Assembly: GCA_964578935.1 (NCBI GenBank)
Contig: CAZOEW010000040.1
Location: 1-22,488, forward strand
Direction of reading: 5' to 3'
DNA: 22,488 bases
DNA from: JAQYVL01 sp964578935
Lineage (GTDB): Bacteria > Desulfobacterota > Desulfobacteria > Desulfobacterales > SURF-7
Part shown: positions 1-8,531 of the stretch, in pieces
Layout of the letters: each line of letters opens with the position of its first letter
How positions within the stretch are numbered: position 1 is the stretch's first letter
Position numbers and translations under genes: made by a program
The notes under the pieces: model-generated
Database searches by the model: none
What the model was told of the DNA's origin: nothing
What the model saw: the letters and a program-made list of their open reading frames with translations, nothing else

Positions 1-49
1 AAACTTGCCGATTATATACCGCCCCTTACCTGACAATGCGCATTTCAAA

Positions 50-2056
50 TCAATCTGATATGCCTAATGCCGCCAAAAATCCTCCGTGGATCGCATCATT
101 GATTTTACCGGGCGCGATGCAGTCGCCGATAATTGAATAGGGGATCCCGAGACTTTGAATTTCATTGGTGAGCCGCTTAACCGGCCGTGAACCCGAAGCC
201 AGAATTACACTGTTAAAATTCATCCTCTGGGTTTTATTTTCGGTTTCAAAGGTTAAAGTTCCATTTTGAATGGAGGTGACCTTTGAATTTGTCAGAATTT
301 TTACGCCGTATTTTTTCAGATTGCCGAATAAAATCCATTTGGTGGATTTCCCGACATCTGCTCCGACCTTTGGCATCATTTCAAAGACAGTTACATGTGA
401 TGAACCGCGAAACATCAGTTCCCGAAGTCGATCGATGGGCTCTGCTTCATAGGCAAGAAGAAAATGAAGTGTATCTGGTTTAAGGGTACCTTTTTCAGCA
501 ACAAAAAGAGATGTTTCCAGGCCGACTGCTCCGCCCCCGATTACCGCGACTTCTTTTCCGAGCGGAGGATTGTTGCGCAGTACATCCCATGCGGAATGCA
601 CGCAGGGATCCTCTATTCCCGGAATCGGCGGAATAAGTGCCTCCGCACCTTCGGCGACAATGACATGATCCGGCTTTTTTTGGATGATCAGATCGATATC
701 AACCTCTGTATTCAACTGGACCGGAATCTTATGTTTGCGTATCATAGCCCGGTAATAGCGGATAAATTCCCACAGTTCATTTTTATGAGGAGGAGCTCCG
801 GCGATAAAGAGCTGACCGCCGATGTCGCTGCTCTTTTCAAACAGCGTAACGCGGTGCCCGGCAATAGAAGCAGTCACGGCAGCCTCTAACCCGGCGGCAC
901 CTGCCCCGATTATCATGACATCTTTGGGGGAATCGGTTTTTACAATATTTCGTTCCCCCTCAAATCCGGCTCGGGGATTGCCGGTGCAAAAAACCGGACG
1001 ACCGCTGAAAATTTCGTCGGTGCATCCCTGGGAACAGGCAACACAGGGACGGATCTCATCGGCTTTTCCCGCAAACGCCTTTTTTGGCCATTCCGGATCG
1101 GCGATTAATACCCGTCCCAGGCTCACCATATCTGCGCATCCATCCCGCAAAATGGTTTCCGCTTTTTCAGGACTGGCAATCCGGTTGGATGCAACTACCG
1201 GAACGGATACCGCTCTTTTTATGTTCAACGCAAGATATGAAAAGGCAGACTGCGGCAGGTCCATCGGAAGTTGTGGAACCTTGGTTTCATGCCATCCGCC
1301 GGTTACATTGATGGCATCGACTCCGGCTTTCTCATAGGCCATGGCGATGGCCGGTGTTTCGCTGTCGGTATTGCTGCCCGGAACAAAGTCGTTTCCTGCC
1401 ATTCTGATCGTCAACGGGTAATCAGGTCCCAGCTTTTTTCGCATTTTTTCGATCAGTTCCCGGGGAAATCTAACACGGTTTTCGAAACTTCCACCATAGT
1501 TATCCGTCCTTTGATTGCGAAGTGGCGACAGGAACTGTGTAATGAGATAGCCTCCGGATGCAATGATTTCGACACCTGCAAAACCTGCCTCTTTAGCCCG
1601 GAGCGACGACTGGATAAACGCCTCCTGAACCTGCTGGATATCCTCCATTGTCATTTCACGTGGAGTCGTTTTGGAATAGTTTGAAAAAATTGGTGAAGGC
1701 GCCATCGGCTCTTTACCGTCTATCAGGATTGGATGGGAATAGGCTCCTGCATGAAAAAGCTGTATCCAGGGAGCAGCGCCTTCATCTTTTATAATCCCGG
1801 TCAATCTTTGAAAGGATGGCAGCGCCTCATCCTCCGCCAGCGAAAGAACAACAATACCAGACCCGATAAAGTCGACTCCGACAGGACCGACGGTTACAAT
1901 GCCGGCTCCGCCGCGGGCCTTTTCTCTAAAAAAATTGTAATACCGATCGTTCAGTTTCCGATCATAGGAATAAAATACTCCGAGCGCTGGATACACAATG
2001 CGGTTTTTAACTTCAAGCTTGTTGATTTTGATTGGACTTGCCAGATATGGATACAT
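50..2056 (-). CDS. 2,4-dienoyl-CoA reductase-like Fe-S flavoenzyme (OYE family, FadH-like)
   Basis: A 668-residue NAD(P)H-dependent flavoenzyme, close to the 672 residues of E. coli FadH, with the same three-part layout. Residues 1-330 form the FMN-binding OYE barrel. C338, C341, C345 and C357 have the spacing of the FadH 4Fe-4S ligands. The FAD dinucleotide motif GAGAAG starts near 384 and a second nucleotide motif GGGAVG lies at 507-512. The FadH active-site Tyr and His appear conserved as Y170 (GGYL) and H256 (GWHE), so reduction of a 2,4-dienoyl-CoA or related enoyl-CoA is likely. About 30 residues (near 523-553) are inserted inside the second nucleotide-binding region. The frame stays open upstream to 2107, but the ATG at 2056 is preferred because AGGAAAGGG lies just before it and the barrel homology begins at once. 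It is the last gene of the operon inside the window; no terminator is visible in bases 1-49. The exact substrate is unknown. Confidence 0.9.
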   Translation of the reverse strand: MYPYLASPIKINKLEVKNRIVYPALGVFYSYDRKLNDRYYNFFREKARGGAGIVTVGPVGVDFIGSGIVVLSLAEDEALPSFQRLTGIIKDEGAAPWIQLFHAGAYSHPILIDGKEPMAPSPIFSNYSKTTPREMTMEDIQQVQEAFIQSSLRAKEAGFAGVEIIASGGYLITQFLSPLRNQRTDNYGGSFENRVRFPRELIEKMRKKLGPDYPLTIRMAGNDFVPGSNTDSETPAIAMAYEKAGVDAINVTGGWHETKVPQLPMDLPQSAFSYLALNIKRAVSVPVVASNRIASPEKAETILRDGCADMVSLGRVLIADPEWPKKAFAGKADEIRPCVACSQGCTDEIFSGRPVFCTGNPRAGFEGERNIVKTDSPKDVMIIGAGAAGLEAAVTASIAGHRVTLFEKSSDIGGQLFIAGAPPHKNELWEFIRYYRAMIRKHKIPVQLNTEVDIDLIIQKKPDHVIVAEGAEALIPPIPGIEDPCVHSAWDVLRNNPPLGKEVAVIGGGAVGLETSLFVAEKGTLKPDTLHFLLAYEAEPIDRLRELMFRGSSHVTVFEMMPKVGADVGKSTKWILFGNLKKYGVKILTNSKVTSIQNGTLTFETENKTQRMNFNSVILASGSRPVKRLTNEIQSLGIPYSIIGDCIAPGKINDAIHGGFLAALGISD

Positions 2057-2137
2057 CGTTTTTCCCTTTCCTGTTTTTTTTTGAGGCGTTGCGCAGGCTT
2101 GTCTCATTGTTCGAACAGGGCTTCATGCTGCGCCTTA

Positions 2138-3301
2138 TTACATCAATCTGGATATGATTTCTTTCATGATTTCCGTTGTCCCGCCTCCGATAGAAAGTAT
2201 CCGATTGTCCCTGTAAAGCCTTTCAACCAAATAACCGCGCATATACCCGTATCCGCCGAAAATCTGAACCGCATCATAGGTAACCTTGTCGCTTACATCG
2301 CAGGCAAAGTTTTTCGCCATTGAGATTTCCTTGACCTGGTTTATTCCTGCATCGATTTTTGCAGCAATCCGATAGGTGAACTCTCGGCTGACCTCAACCA
2401 GTGTCGCCATATCCACAAGCTTATGGCGCGTTACCTGAAACCCGGTGAGCGGCTTTCCAAAGGCTTCCCGCTTCTTTGCATATTTCATCGCTTCTTCAAG
2501 AGCCATCTGAGCCGTCATGTTTGCCATAACACACAATTGGAGTCTTTCCATCTGAAAATTTTCCATAATGGTGTAAAACCCCATATTTTCTTCACCGATC
2601 AGGTTTTCAGCAGGCACACGGCAGTTATCCAGAAAGATCTCACCCGTATCTGAAGCCCACCAACCCGTTTTTTTGAGTTTGCTGCCGACAGAATACCCCG
2701 GAGTATCGGATTCGATCACCAGAAAGCTGATTCCATGCGCACCCTCTCCTCCGGTTCGAACCGCACACGTAAGCTGATCAGCTCTTACACCGCTTGTAAT
2801 AAATGTTTTACTGCCATTGACAATATAATGATCGCCGTCAAGGATCGCCGTGGTTTTGATGTTTGCCACATCCGATCCGCCTCCGGGTTCGGTAATGCCA
2901 AGCGCTGCAATCCTGTCTCCCGCAAGAACCGGTTTCACAAATTTTTCTTTCTGTTCCGGCGTCCCTTTGTAAACAATCGGGGGCAACGCAATGCCTAAGG
3001 AACCGAGCCCTGCGGCAAGCCCTCCGGATCCGGAACGCATCAGTTCTTCATTGACTACAATTGAATCAAATATGTCTCCTGAAGCTCCTCCCACTTCTTC
3101 AGGAAAAGTGACTCCAAGAAATCCAAGGTCTCCTACTTTTTTATGAAGCTCTCTGGGAAACTCCCCGGCCTCTTCCCATTCTTCAATATGGGGCAGAATT
3201 TCTTTTTTTACAAAGTCTCTCAGGGCCTGACGCAACAGGTCATGCTCTTTGGTAAAGTACTCCCGGTATGATTTTTTGTCAGAACTGTTTTTTGATTGCA
3301 C
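2138..3301 (-). CDS. acyl-CoA dehydrogenase (387 aa)
   Basis: A FAD-dependent acyl-CoA dehydrogenase that would introduce an alpha,beta double bond into an acyl-CoA and pass electrons to ETF. It has full family length. The flavin/substrate signature ITEPGGGSD is at residues 136-144, and the C-terminal FAD-binding segment FGGYGYMRGY at 348-357. The MCAD-type catalytic Glu position (before GT near residue 374) is Gly (IGGGTTE). A Glu in MERL (E252) sits where isovaleryl-CoA and long-chain dehydrogenases carry their base, so activity is expected. The start is GTG at 3301, preceded by AGGAGGGG with seven-base spacing; no better ATG is near. It lies 28 bp downstream of the MDMPI-like gene and 81 bp upstream of the FadH-like gene's chosen start. 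Substrate chain type is not determinable from sequence. Confidence 0.93.
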   Translation of the reverse strand: MQSKNSSDKKSYREYFTKEHDLLRQALRDFVKKEILPHIEEWEEAGEFPRELHKKVGDLGFLGVTFPEEVGGASGDIFDSIVVNEELMRSGSGGLAAGLGSLGIALPPIVYKGTPEQKEKFVKPVLAGDRIAALGITEPGGGSDVANIKTTAILDGDHYIVNGSKTFITSGVRADQLTCAVRTGGEGAHGISFLVIESDTPGYSVGSKLKKTGWWASDTGEIFLDNCRVPAENLIGEENMGFYTIMENFQMERLQLCVMANMTAQMALEEAMKYAKKREAFGKPLTGFQVTRHKLVDMATLVEVSREFTYRIAAKIDAGINQVKEISMAKNFACDVSDKVTYDAVQIFGGYGYMRGYLVERLYRDNRILSIGGGTTEIMKEIISRLM

Positions 3302-3329
3302 GGCTTAACCCCTCCTGTACCATTTATTG

Positions 3330-4124
3330 TTATACAACCCTTTCTCCCGGCGCCGGCCTGCTTTCAGGCGGACCGGCAAAAGCCTGAGCAATCTGCATCC
3401 ATTTTTCTGCAGCATCGCCTGTGACCTGAATTTTTGTATCCGCAAGGTTTCTTCTCTGGGTTACAACCAGACAAAAATCTTCTGCCGGGCCTCTCACATA
3501 CTCATTTGCTTTTTCAGATCCCCATGTCCATAAATCACCGGAAGGACCTGTCAATTCAACCCGAACTTCTCCTTCTGGAACTTTCATCCCGCGATTTTTA
3601 AAAGACCAGCCAAAAGTGGTCACCCCGATATGCGCAATGTGTCTGAGCCTTTCCGTTGCGGGACGTTTTATCTTTAATGCGTCAACGATATCCTGACCAT
3701 GCGCCCACGTTTCCATCAGTCTCGCTGTGGCGGAAGACCTGGCGCTCATGGTCGGTCCGTACCAGGGAAGCCGCTCTTTTGGATCAAGTTTTTCATACGC
3801 TTGTATCAATCGTGTTCGTTCTTTTCTCCACCAGGAAAGCAGCTCCGAAACAGGCATCCTCCCTCCCACCTCGTTTACTTTTTTATGCATATCGTCGAAA
3901 TCGGTAAAACCTTCCAGCATTTTTTCCATGTGCTTTTTGAACAATTCCTGACTTGTGGCGGATAGCTTCGCAGCCTCGTCAAAATATGCGATATGACTGA
4001 TCTCGTCTTTAATGGTCCATCCGTAAAATGGAGTTGTAATGTTCCATTCCGATTCGTCAAGACCGGAGACGATGGCGTCAAGGGCATCATATTCCAATGA
4101 AAGATCTCGGCAGGTATTTTTCAT
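3330..4124 (-). CDS. MDMPI/DinB-like protein, TIGR03084-type
   Basis: A 264-residue protein resembling the TIGR03084 / mycothiol-dependent maleylpyruvate isomerase N-terminal family, a DinB-like four-helix bundle that usually binds a metal. Candidate metal ligands are H44 (in GWTIKDEISH) and the pair E138/H142 in ETWAHGQD. The C-terminal part, about 185-250 (LTGPSGDLWTW, then VTGDAAEKW), resembles the MDMPI C-terminal domain, whose fold is related to SCP2. The ATG at 4124 is chosen over an open extension to 4169 because that extension overlaps the preceding gene, and GGGG stands just upstream of 4124. The gene begins 13 bp after the acyl-CoA dehydrogenase stop, so the two are probably co-translated. 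Its role is unknown. Isomerisation or thiol conjugation of a CoA-pathway intermediate is a guess, and mycothiol is not expected outside actinobacteria. Confidence 0.8.
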   Translation of the reverse strand: MKNTCRDLSLEYDALDAIVSGLDESEWNITTPFYGWTIKDEISHIAYFDEAAKLSATSQELFKKHMEKMLEGFTDFDDMHKKVNEVGGRMPVSELLSWWRKERTRLIQAYEKLDPKERLPWYGPTMSARSSATARLMETWAHGQDIVDALKIKRPATERLRHIAHIGVTTFGWSFKNRGMKVPEGEVRVELTGPSGDLWTWGSEKANEYVRGPAEDFCLVVTQRRNLADTKIQVTGDAAEKWMQIAQAFAGPPESRPAPGERVV

Positions 4125-4137
4125 TCGTTTTCCCCGT

Positions 4138-5289
4138 TTAGTAGCCTTCCAGCTTTGATAGGATGTCACTCATCACTTCACTCGCGCCGCCGCCGATGGA
4201 TATGAGCCTGGAATCCCGATAAGCACGCGATATTCTCATTTCATTCATAAAGCCCATTCCTCCATACATCTGCAAACAGCCGTCGGCGACTTTGCTCATC
4301 AGATCACCACCCAAAAGTTTGCCCATGGAGATCTCTCTTGTCACATCCTTGCCTGCCATCTTCATGCGAACAATATGGTACGTGAGTTGCCTCATGCACT
4401 CAATCTCCGCGAGCCAGTGTACAAGCCTGTGCCGGAGAACCTGTTTTGTAATCAGGGGCTTGCCGAAGACGATTCTTTTTTTAAGGTATTCGACGGTTTC
4501 TTTAATGATGTCCTCTGCTCCGATATATGCCATCGGCATGGCGCTGAACCGCTCGTGCTGAAACTGCATCATCTGATGAATGAATCCTTCTCCTTCAATC
4601 CCGATAAGATTTTCAGCCGGCACCTTTAGATTGTCGAAATACAGCTCGGCTGTATCACTGCTTCTCATGCCCAGCTTGTCCAGTTTTCGGCTGACATGAA
4701 AACCCGGCAGGTTGGTAGGCACCACAAAAAGGCTGAAAGAGTGATAGCCGGGATCGTCGCTTGTTCTTGCAAGAAGTGTCAGGAAATCTGCCTGCGTCCC
4801 ATTTGTAATATAGGTCTTGGAACCGTTCAGAACATAGTGATCCCCTTCTTTTTTTGCGGTTGTTTTTAAAGCGGCAACATCCGAACCGGCATCCGGTTCA
4901 GTCACGGCGATGGCTGCAACCATCTCTCCTTTGACTGCGGGTTTGAGATAGGACTCCTTGAGATACTCGCTTCCAAACTCATCAATCGCAGGGGTTGCCA
5001 TATTGCTTTGCACTGCAATAGCCATCGGTATTCCACCGCATTTTATATGCCCCAGCTCTTCCAGGACGACCAGTTCATACCAGTAATCAAGCCCTTCTCC
5101 TCCATATTTCTGATCATATCGGATACCCAGAAAACCAAGGTCACCCATTTTTTTAAAGAGGTCGTGAAGCGGAGCGATCCCTTGCTCTTCCCATTCATCA
5201 ACATAGGGATTGATCTCCTTGTTGACAAAATCCCTTACAGCCTTTCTGACCATTTCATGTTCTTTTGTAAAATAAATATCGTTTCCCAT
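4138..5289 (-). CDS. acyl-CoA dehydrogenase (383 aa)
   Basis: Second acyl-CoA dehydrogenase of the operon, a FAD enzyme oxidising an acyl-CoA to the 2-enoyl-CoA. It carries the signature VTEPDAGSDVAAL (129-141), NGSKTYITNG (155-164) and the C-terminal YGGMGFMNE segment. As in the other dehydrogenase, the MCAD-type Glu position is Gly (IGGGASE). E246 in QHERF occupies the isovaleryl-CoA-dehydrogenase-type position. The ATG at 5289 has a strong AGGAGG seven bases or so upstream. The two dehydrogenases are clearly related but diverged, so they probably act on different intermediates. A 57-bp gap separates it from the upstream crotonase gene. Confidence 0.93.
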   Translation of the reverse strand: MGNDIYFTKEHEMVRKAVRDFVNKEINPYVDEWEEQGIAPLHDLFKKMGDLGFLGIRYDQKYGGEGLDYWYELVVLEELGHIKCGGIPMAIAVQSNMATPAIDEFGSEYLKESYLKPAVKGEMVAAIAVTEPDAGSDVAALKTTAKKEGDHYVLNGSKTYITNGTQADFLTLLARTSDDPGYHSFSLFVVPTNLPGFHVSRKLDKLGMRSSDTAELYFDNLKVPAENLIGIEGEGFIHQMMQFQHERFSAMPMAYIGAEDIIKETVEYLKKRIVFGKPLITKQVLRHRLVHWLAEIECMRQLTYHIVRMKMAGKDVTREISMGKLLGGDLMSKVADGCLQMYGGMGFMNEMRISRAYRDSRLISIGGGASEVMSDILSKLEGY

Positions 5290-5346
5290 CGATGCCTCCT
5301 AAATATTTTAATGTTAAAACCTATAAAACTGTTTAAGGGTTTCCCC

Positions 5347-6126
5347 CTATTTCCCTTTAAATACGGGCGGCCTTTTTTCGATAAACGCGGTGATCCCCTC
5401 TACAGCATCCTCCGTAGAAGCTACCTCGGCAAGTTTGCCGCATAGATAATCAAGCGCTTCCTCAAAAGGCATCGTGTCCATGGCATAGAAAGCTTCCTTA
5501 CCGATTTTCATGCCGACAGGGCTTTTCGCTGCAAGGGATTTCAATACAATGCCCACCTCTTCATCAAGCTTTGAAAATGGGACCGACCTTGTTATCAGCC
5601 CCATATCCAGTGCTTCCGCTGAACTCAGTTTGTTTCCCAGAAACACCATCTCCATTGCTTTTTTTCTTGGAACATTTTTAAAAATCAACGCCCCGATCAT
5701 CATCGGGAAGAGTCCTACGTTTACTTCGGGCGTGCCGAATTGGGTATCATCTCTCGCGATAACGATGTCACATGCAAGCATGAATCCGGTACCGCCTGCC
5801 AGACAGTAACCGTTAACTCTAGCGACTGTGGGTTTTGGAAAAGATGCGATTCTCTTCAACAGATCCGCATAGTTTCGAAGCGGATCATCTTCTCCGGCTC
5901 TTTCTTTGGACATTACATTTCCGAGATCAGCTCCTGAGCAGAAGGCTTTTTCACCCGAACCGGTTATGCAAACAGCCCGGACCGTTTCATCTTTTTCCGC
6001 CTGTTCCAGATATTCCTGAAAAAGGATGACGGTTTCGGAGCTGATGGAATTCCGCTGTTTTTCACGATTGATCGTAACATATGCGATGCCGTCTTCAATT
6101 CTGTACAACAGATCTTTATCGCTCAT
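5347..6126 (-). CDS. enoyl-CoA hydratase/isomerase family protein (crotonase 1)
   Basis: A 259-residue crotonase-superfamily protein. The oxyanion-hole segments are FCSGADL (62-68) and NGYCLAGGTGF (105-115). Of the two catalytic glutamates of rat enoyl-CoA hydratase, the second is kept (E134 in GTPEV), but the first position is Gly (G114 in GGTGF). That suggests a reaction other than textbook hydration, such as isomerisation, hydrolysis or hydration by one acid, or a substrate that needs only one general base. The start ATG at 6126 is preceded by a near-perfect AAGGAGGTG. It is followed after 57 bp by the acyl-CoA dehydrogenase gene and preceded by a 146-bp intergenic stretch with no recognisable element. 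Confidence 0.88.
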   Translation of the reverse strand: MSDKDLLYRIEDGIAYVTINREKQRNSISSETVILFQEYLEQAEKDETVRAVCITGSGEKAFCSGADLGNVMSKERAGEDDPLRNYADLLKRIASFPKPTVARVNGYCLAGGTGFMLACDIVIARDDTQFGTPEVNVGLFPMMIGALIFKNVPRKKAMEMVFLGNKLSSAEALDMGLITRSVPFSKLDEEVGIVLKSLAAKSPVGMKIGKEAFYAMDTMPFEEALDYLCGKLAEVASTEDAVEGITAFIEKRPPVFKGK

Positions 6127-6272
6127 GAAACACCTCCTTACCCGTCTGTTTTCTCTCCACTCTTTTTACATCTGTCTTGTTTGTTCCCGGCCGGTCAATG
6201 TTATCCGACTAAGAATTCAGACAAGCAGTCATTCAAAAACGGGGTTGCAGTCGGAAAAAAAGACAAAGGATG

Positions 6273-7076
6273 TTATTTACCTTTGAACTGCGGCGCACGT
6301 TTTTCCTTAAACGCTCTGGGTCCTTCTTTGGCATCTTCACTTAAAAATACGGGAATGCCGATCTCCATTTCTTTCGCCAACCCTTCCTTGAGAGAAAGTC
6401 CGATCCCCTCAAGGGTGGACTGTTTGACGGCTTTTACGGCCAGAGGCCCGTTTTTAACAATGATTTTCGCATAGCGTTCGGCCTCTGCCATGACCTGATC
6501 TTTGGGAACGATTTTGTTGATAAATCCAAACCGCAGGGCCTCTTCCGCATCAATGAGTTCGCCGGTGAGCATAATCTCCATGGCCTTTGCATAGGGTATC
6601 TGGCGGGGGAGCTTTATCGTGGATCCCATTAACGGGACAATCGACCATTTTACTTCCTGGAGACCGAATTGAATACCTTCAGCCGCAACCCGAATGTCGG
6701 TTGCGTACAGAATCTCCATGCCGCCGGCAATGGCGGTTCCGTTGATAGCCGCCACAACGGGTTTGTACAGCTTGAAATTCCGCAAAAATGCGTTCTGCGT
6801 CATATACGGATCAGCCTGGATCTTATGATCAGCTTCTGTTTCCGGCGGCCTGGCTCCGGTAATTAAGGGAATAAGTCGTTTTAAATCCGCGCCTGAGGAA
6901 AAAATCTTATCGCCGGTTCCGGTCAGGATGGCGCACCGAAGGCTGTCGTCATCCCGATAGTCTTTCCAGGCGTCAACAATTTCGACAACCGTCTCCGGGT
7001 CAAACGCGTTTTGCGCTTCCGGCCGGTTTAACGTGATATAGGCAATGCCGTCTTTTTTTTCGTAGATCAGGGCCAT
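6273..7076 (-). CDS. enoyl-CoA hydratase (crotonase 2)
   Basis: A 267-residue crotonase-family protein, probably a true 2-enoyl-CoA hydratase. Oxyanion-hole segments FSSGADL (59-65) and NGTAIAGGMEI (112-122) are present. Both catalytic glutamates of the rat mitochondrial enzyme appear retained: E121 in GGMEI and E141 in LQEV. The C-terminus ends RAPQFKGK, like the PVFKGK end of the neighbouring crotonase, so the two are paralogues of one subfamily. The ATG at 7076 has AAGGA upstream at good spacing. The 124 bp between this gene and the upstream DUF35 gene contain a perfect 11-bp inverted repeat. Confidence 0.9.
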   Translation of the reverse strand: MALIYEKKDGIAYITLNRPEAQNAFDPETVVEIVDAWKDYRDDDSLRCAILTGTGDKIFSSGADLKRLIPLITGARPPETEADHKIQADPYMTQNAFLRNFKLYKPVVAAINGTAIAGGMEILYATDIRVAAEGIQFGLQEVKWSIVPLMGSTIKLPRQIPYAKAMEIMLTGELIDAEEALRFGFINKIVPKDQVMAEAERYAKIIVKNGPLAVKAVKQSTLEGIGLSLKEGLAKEMEIGIPVFLSEDAKEGPRAFKEKRAPQFKGK

Positions 7077-7123
7077 GTTTTATTTCCTTTTTATAAAAAA
7101 CACCGGTTTCGTTTATTGCTCCT

Positions 7124-7151
7124 ATAGTACCGGGGTTGAACCCGGTACTAT
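7124..7151. repeat. perfect inverted repeat / hairpin inside the operon
   Basis: An 11-bp stem (7124-7134 with 7141-7151) closed by a 6-base loop lies between the DUF35 gene and crotonase 2. Neither strand has a T-run after it, so it is not a canonical intrinsic terminator. It could be an mRNA-processing or stabilising hairpin separating the cassette from the beta-oxidation genes, or a dyad operator. Confidence 0.6.
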
Positions 7152-7200
7152 TGATATTAGAGGCGTTACCACCCCTGGCTGTGCTCTGCTGAGTGTGCCA

Positions 7201-7662
7201 TCAGACCGGTTCAAAATGGTCAATATCCAGTATGGTGTTTGTCGTCTTTTCGGCAAAGACCGCTTTGACTTTCATTCCTGCTTGAACAGCCTCCATATCA
7301 ACGCCTTCGAGAATATGCACCATGGGGGTGTCGGCTCCGTCAAGTTGAATCATTGCCAGTACAAACGGTGCTTTCCGCGGTAAGTGCTTATCATCGTATC
7401 GAACCACCGTGAAATTGACCAATGCTCCGGTATTTCCCAGTTCCACCCAGTTGTTCCGGATGTCTTCCATGCAGCGCTCACAGGTCTGACGGGGTGGTAC
7501 AAACACTTTGTCGCAGGTATTGCATTTTACACCCATGATTTTGTGCTTATCCCGGAGGGTGGTGATAAACGCGCTGCCCACCCGGCCGGCGAAATAGGTA
7601 TAGGGCAGGGCCAGCTTGCCTTTAACCACATAACAGTCTGAGGTATCAAAATCCTTATTCAT
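7201..7662 (-). CDS. DUF35 zinc-ribbon OB-fold protein (cassette A)
   Basis: A 153-residue DUF35-family protein: an N-terminal rubredoxin-like zinc ribbon with C47-x2-C50 and C61-x2-C64, followed by an OB fold. Such proteins are non-catalytic or scaffold partners of thiolase-fold enzymes, as in archaeal acetoacetyl-CoA thiolase/HMG-CoA synthase complexes, BbsAB benzoylsuccinyl-CoA thiolase and the Ltp2 aldolase. The frame is open to 7677, but the start at 7662 is favoured by GAGGAGG directly upstream, which overlaps the stop of the preceding SCP2-DUF35 gene. It closely resembles the N-terminal half of the DUF35-MaoC fusion at 11008-11898 but ends at the OB fold (DIDHFEPV). It is the last gene of cassette A. 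Confidence 0.88.
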   Translation of the reverse strand: MNKDFDTSDCYVVKGKLALPYTYFAGRVGSAFITTLRDKHKIMGVKCNTCDKVFVPPRQTCERCMEDIRNNWVELGNTGALVNFTVVRYDDKHLPRKAPFVLAMIQLDGADTPMVHILEGVDMEAVQAGMKVKAVFAEKTTNTILDIDHFEPV

Positions 7663-7673
7663 GTCCTGCCTCC

Positions 7674-8522
7674 TCATTCGTCAATTTCAAAATATTTGAT
7701 GTCTTCTATGTTTCCCATTCGGTTTTCGTTCCAGACCGGGCGCAGACGGGTTCCGTGCTTGACTTTGCCGTTGAAAACAGAACCCATTTTGACCTGGTCC
7801 AGCTGTTCTGAATTCAAAAGATGCCAGAATACCTCTTCATCTTTGCACCCGTCCAGGAGAATGCCGATGGCGCCGTAAGGGGTTTCCCGGATTTCGCCGG
7901 TTAGCGGATCGGGGCTGGCATAATAACAGTATTCCATCATCCGCATTTCACCCTTGGGGCCGATCTCAACCCATTCATCATTTTTAACCCTGCAGATGGC
8001 GCATGCTTCCCTGGGCGGTGACTGAAGCCGGCCGCAAACCGGGCATTTGATGGCCAGAATTTTTTTATCTTTCAAGCCCTTTAAAAATTTTCCAAATACC
8101 GGTCCGGTGGCAAAGCGCTGGTTGACCGAGATGGTTTTTTTCAACGTAAGCAGTTCCTGTTCCTGGTGCGTGTCCTGATCCGGCGTCATGTACTTCTGAA
8201 ACATGCGGCTGGTGAGTCCGAAGGTGTTCAGATCACCGGTGACCTTCAGTTTGCGCGATGCAAATGCTTGCATTCCATCTACCTTGCCGATATTGATACC
8301 GACAAATGTTTCGCCGTCGGTATCCATGACCACGTCGCATCCGGACAGGTTGTCCGTCTTTTCCAATTCCATGGCGCCGTTTTTCACGGTCAGTTTCCAT
8401 TTGCCGATATTCTTGATATCATATCCGAACGTGTTGGAGATGCCTGAGGCGCCTTCGATACGGAACCGGTCTTTCATGGAATTGAATATATCTTCGACTT
8501 TGATTCCAAAAAATTCACTCAT
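7674..8522 (-). CDS. SCP2 sterol-carrier domain fused to DUF35 zinc-ribbon/OB (cassette A)
   Basis: A 282-residue two-domain protein. Residues 1-112 form an SCP2-like lipid/acyl-CoA-binding domain (GISNTFGYDI, NIGKVDGMQAFASRKLKVTGDL). Residues 150-282 form a DUF35 module with zinc ligands C160, C163, C174 and C177, an OB fold, and the distal motif RPVWNENR. A likely role is to hold acyl-CoA intermediates and dock the adjacent thiolase-fold subunits; this is inferred from the domain pairing. The start at 8522 is preceded by a six-G Shine-Dalgarno run that overlaps the stop of the upstream thiolase-like gene. Its paralogue is the C-terminal part of the large fusion at 11921-14522. Confidence 0.87.
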   Translation of the reverse strand: MSEFFGIKVEDIFNSMKDRFRIEGASGISNTFGYDIKNIGKWKLTVKNGAMELEKTDNLSGCDVVMDTDGETFVGINIGKVDGMQAFASRKLKVTGDLNTFGLTSRMFQKYMTPDQDTHQEQELLTLKKTISVNQRFATGPVFGKFLKGLKDKKILAIKCPVCGRLQSPPREACAICRVKNDEWVEIGPKGEMRMMEYCYYASPDPLTGEIRETPYGAIGILLDGCKDEEVFWHLLNSEQLDQVKMGSVFNGKVKHGTRLRPVWNENRMGNIEDIKYFEIDE

Positions 8523-8531
8523 GATGCCCCC

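Noticed and set aside
7124..7151. Intrinsic terminator within the operon
   Set aside because: The stem is good but no T-run follows on either strand.
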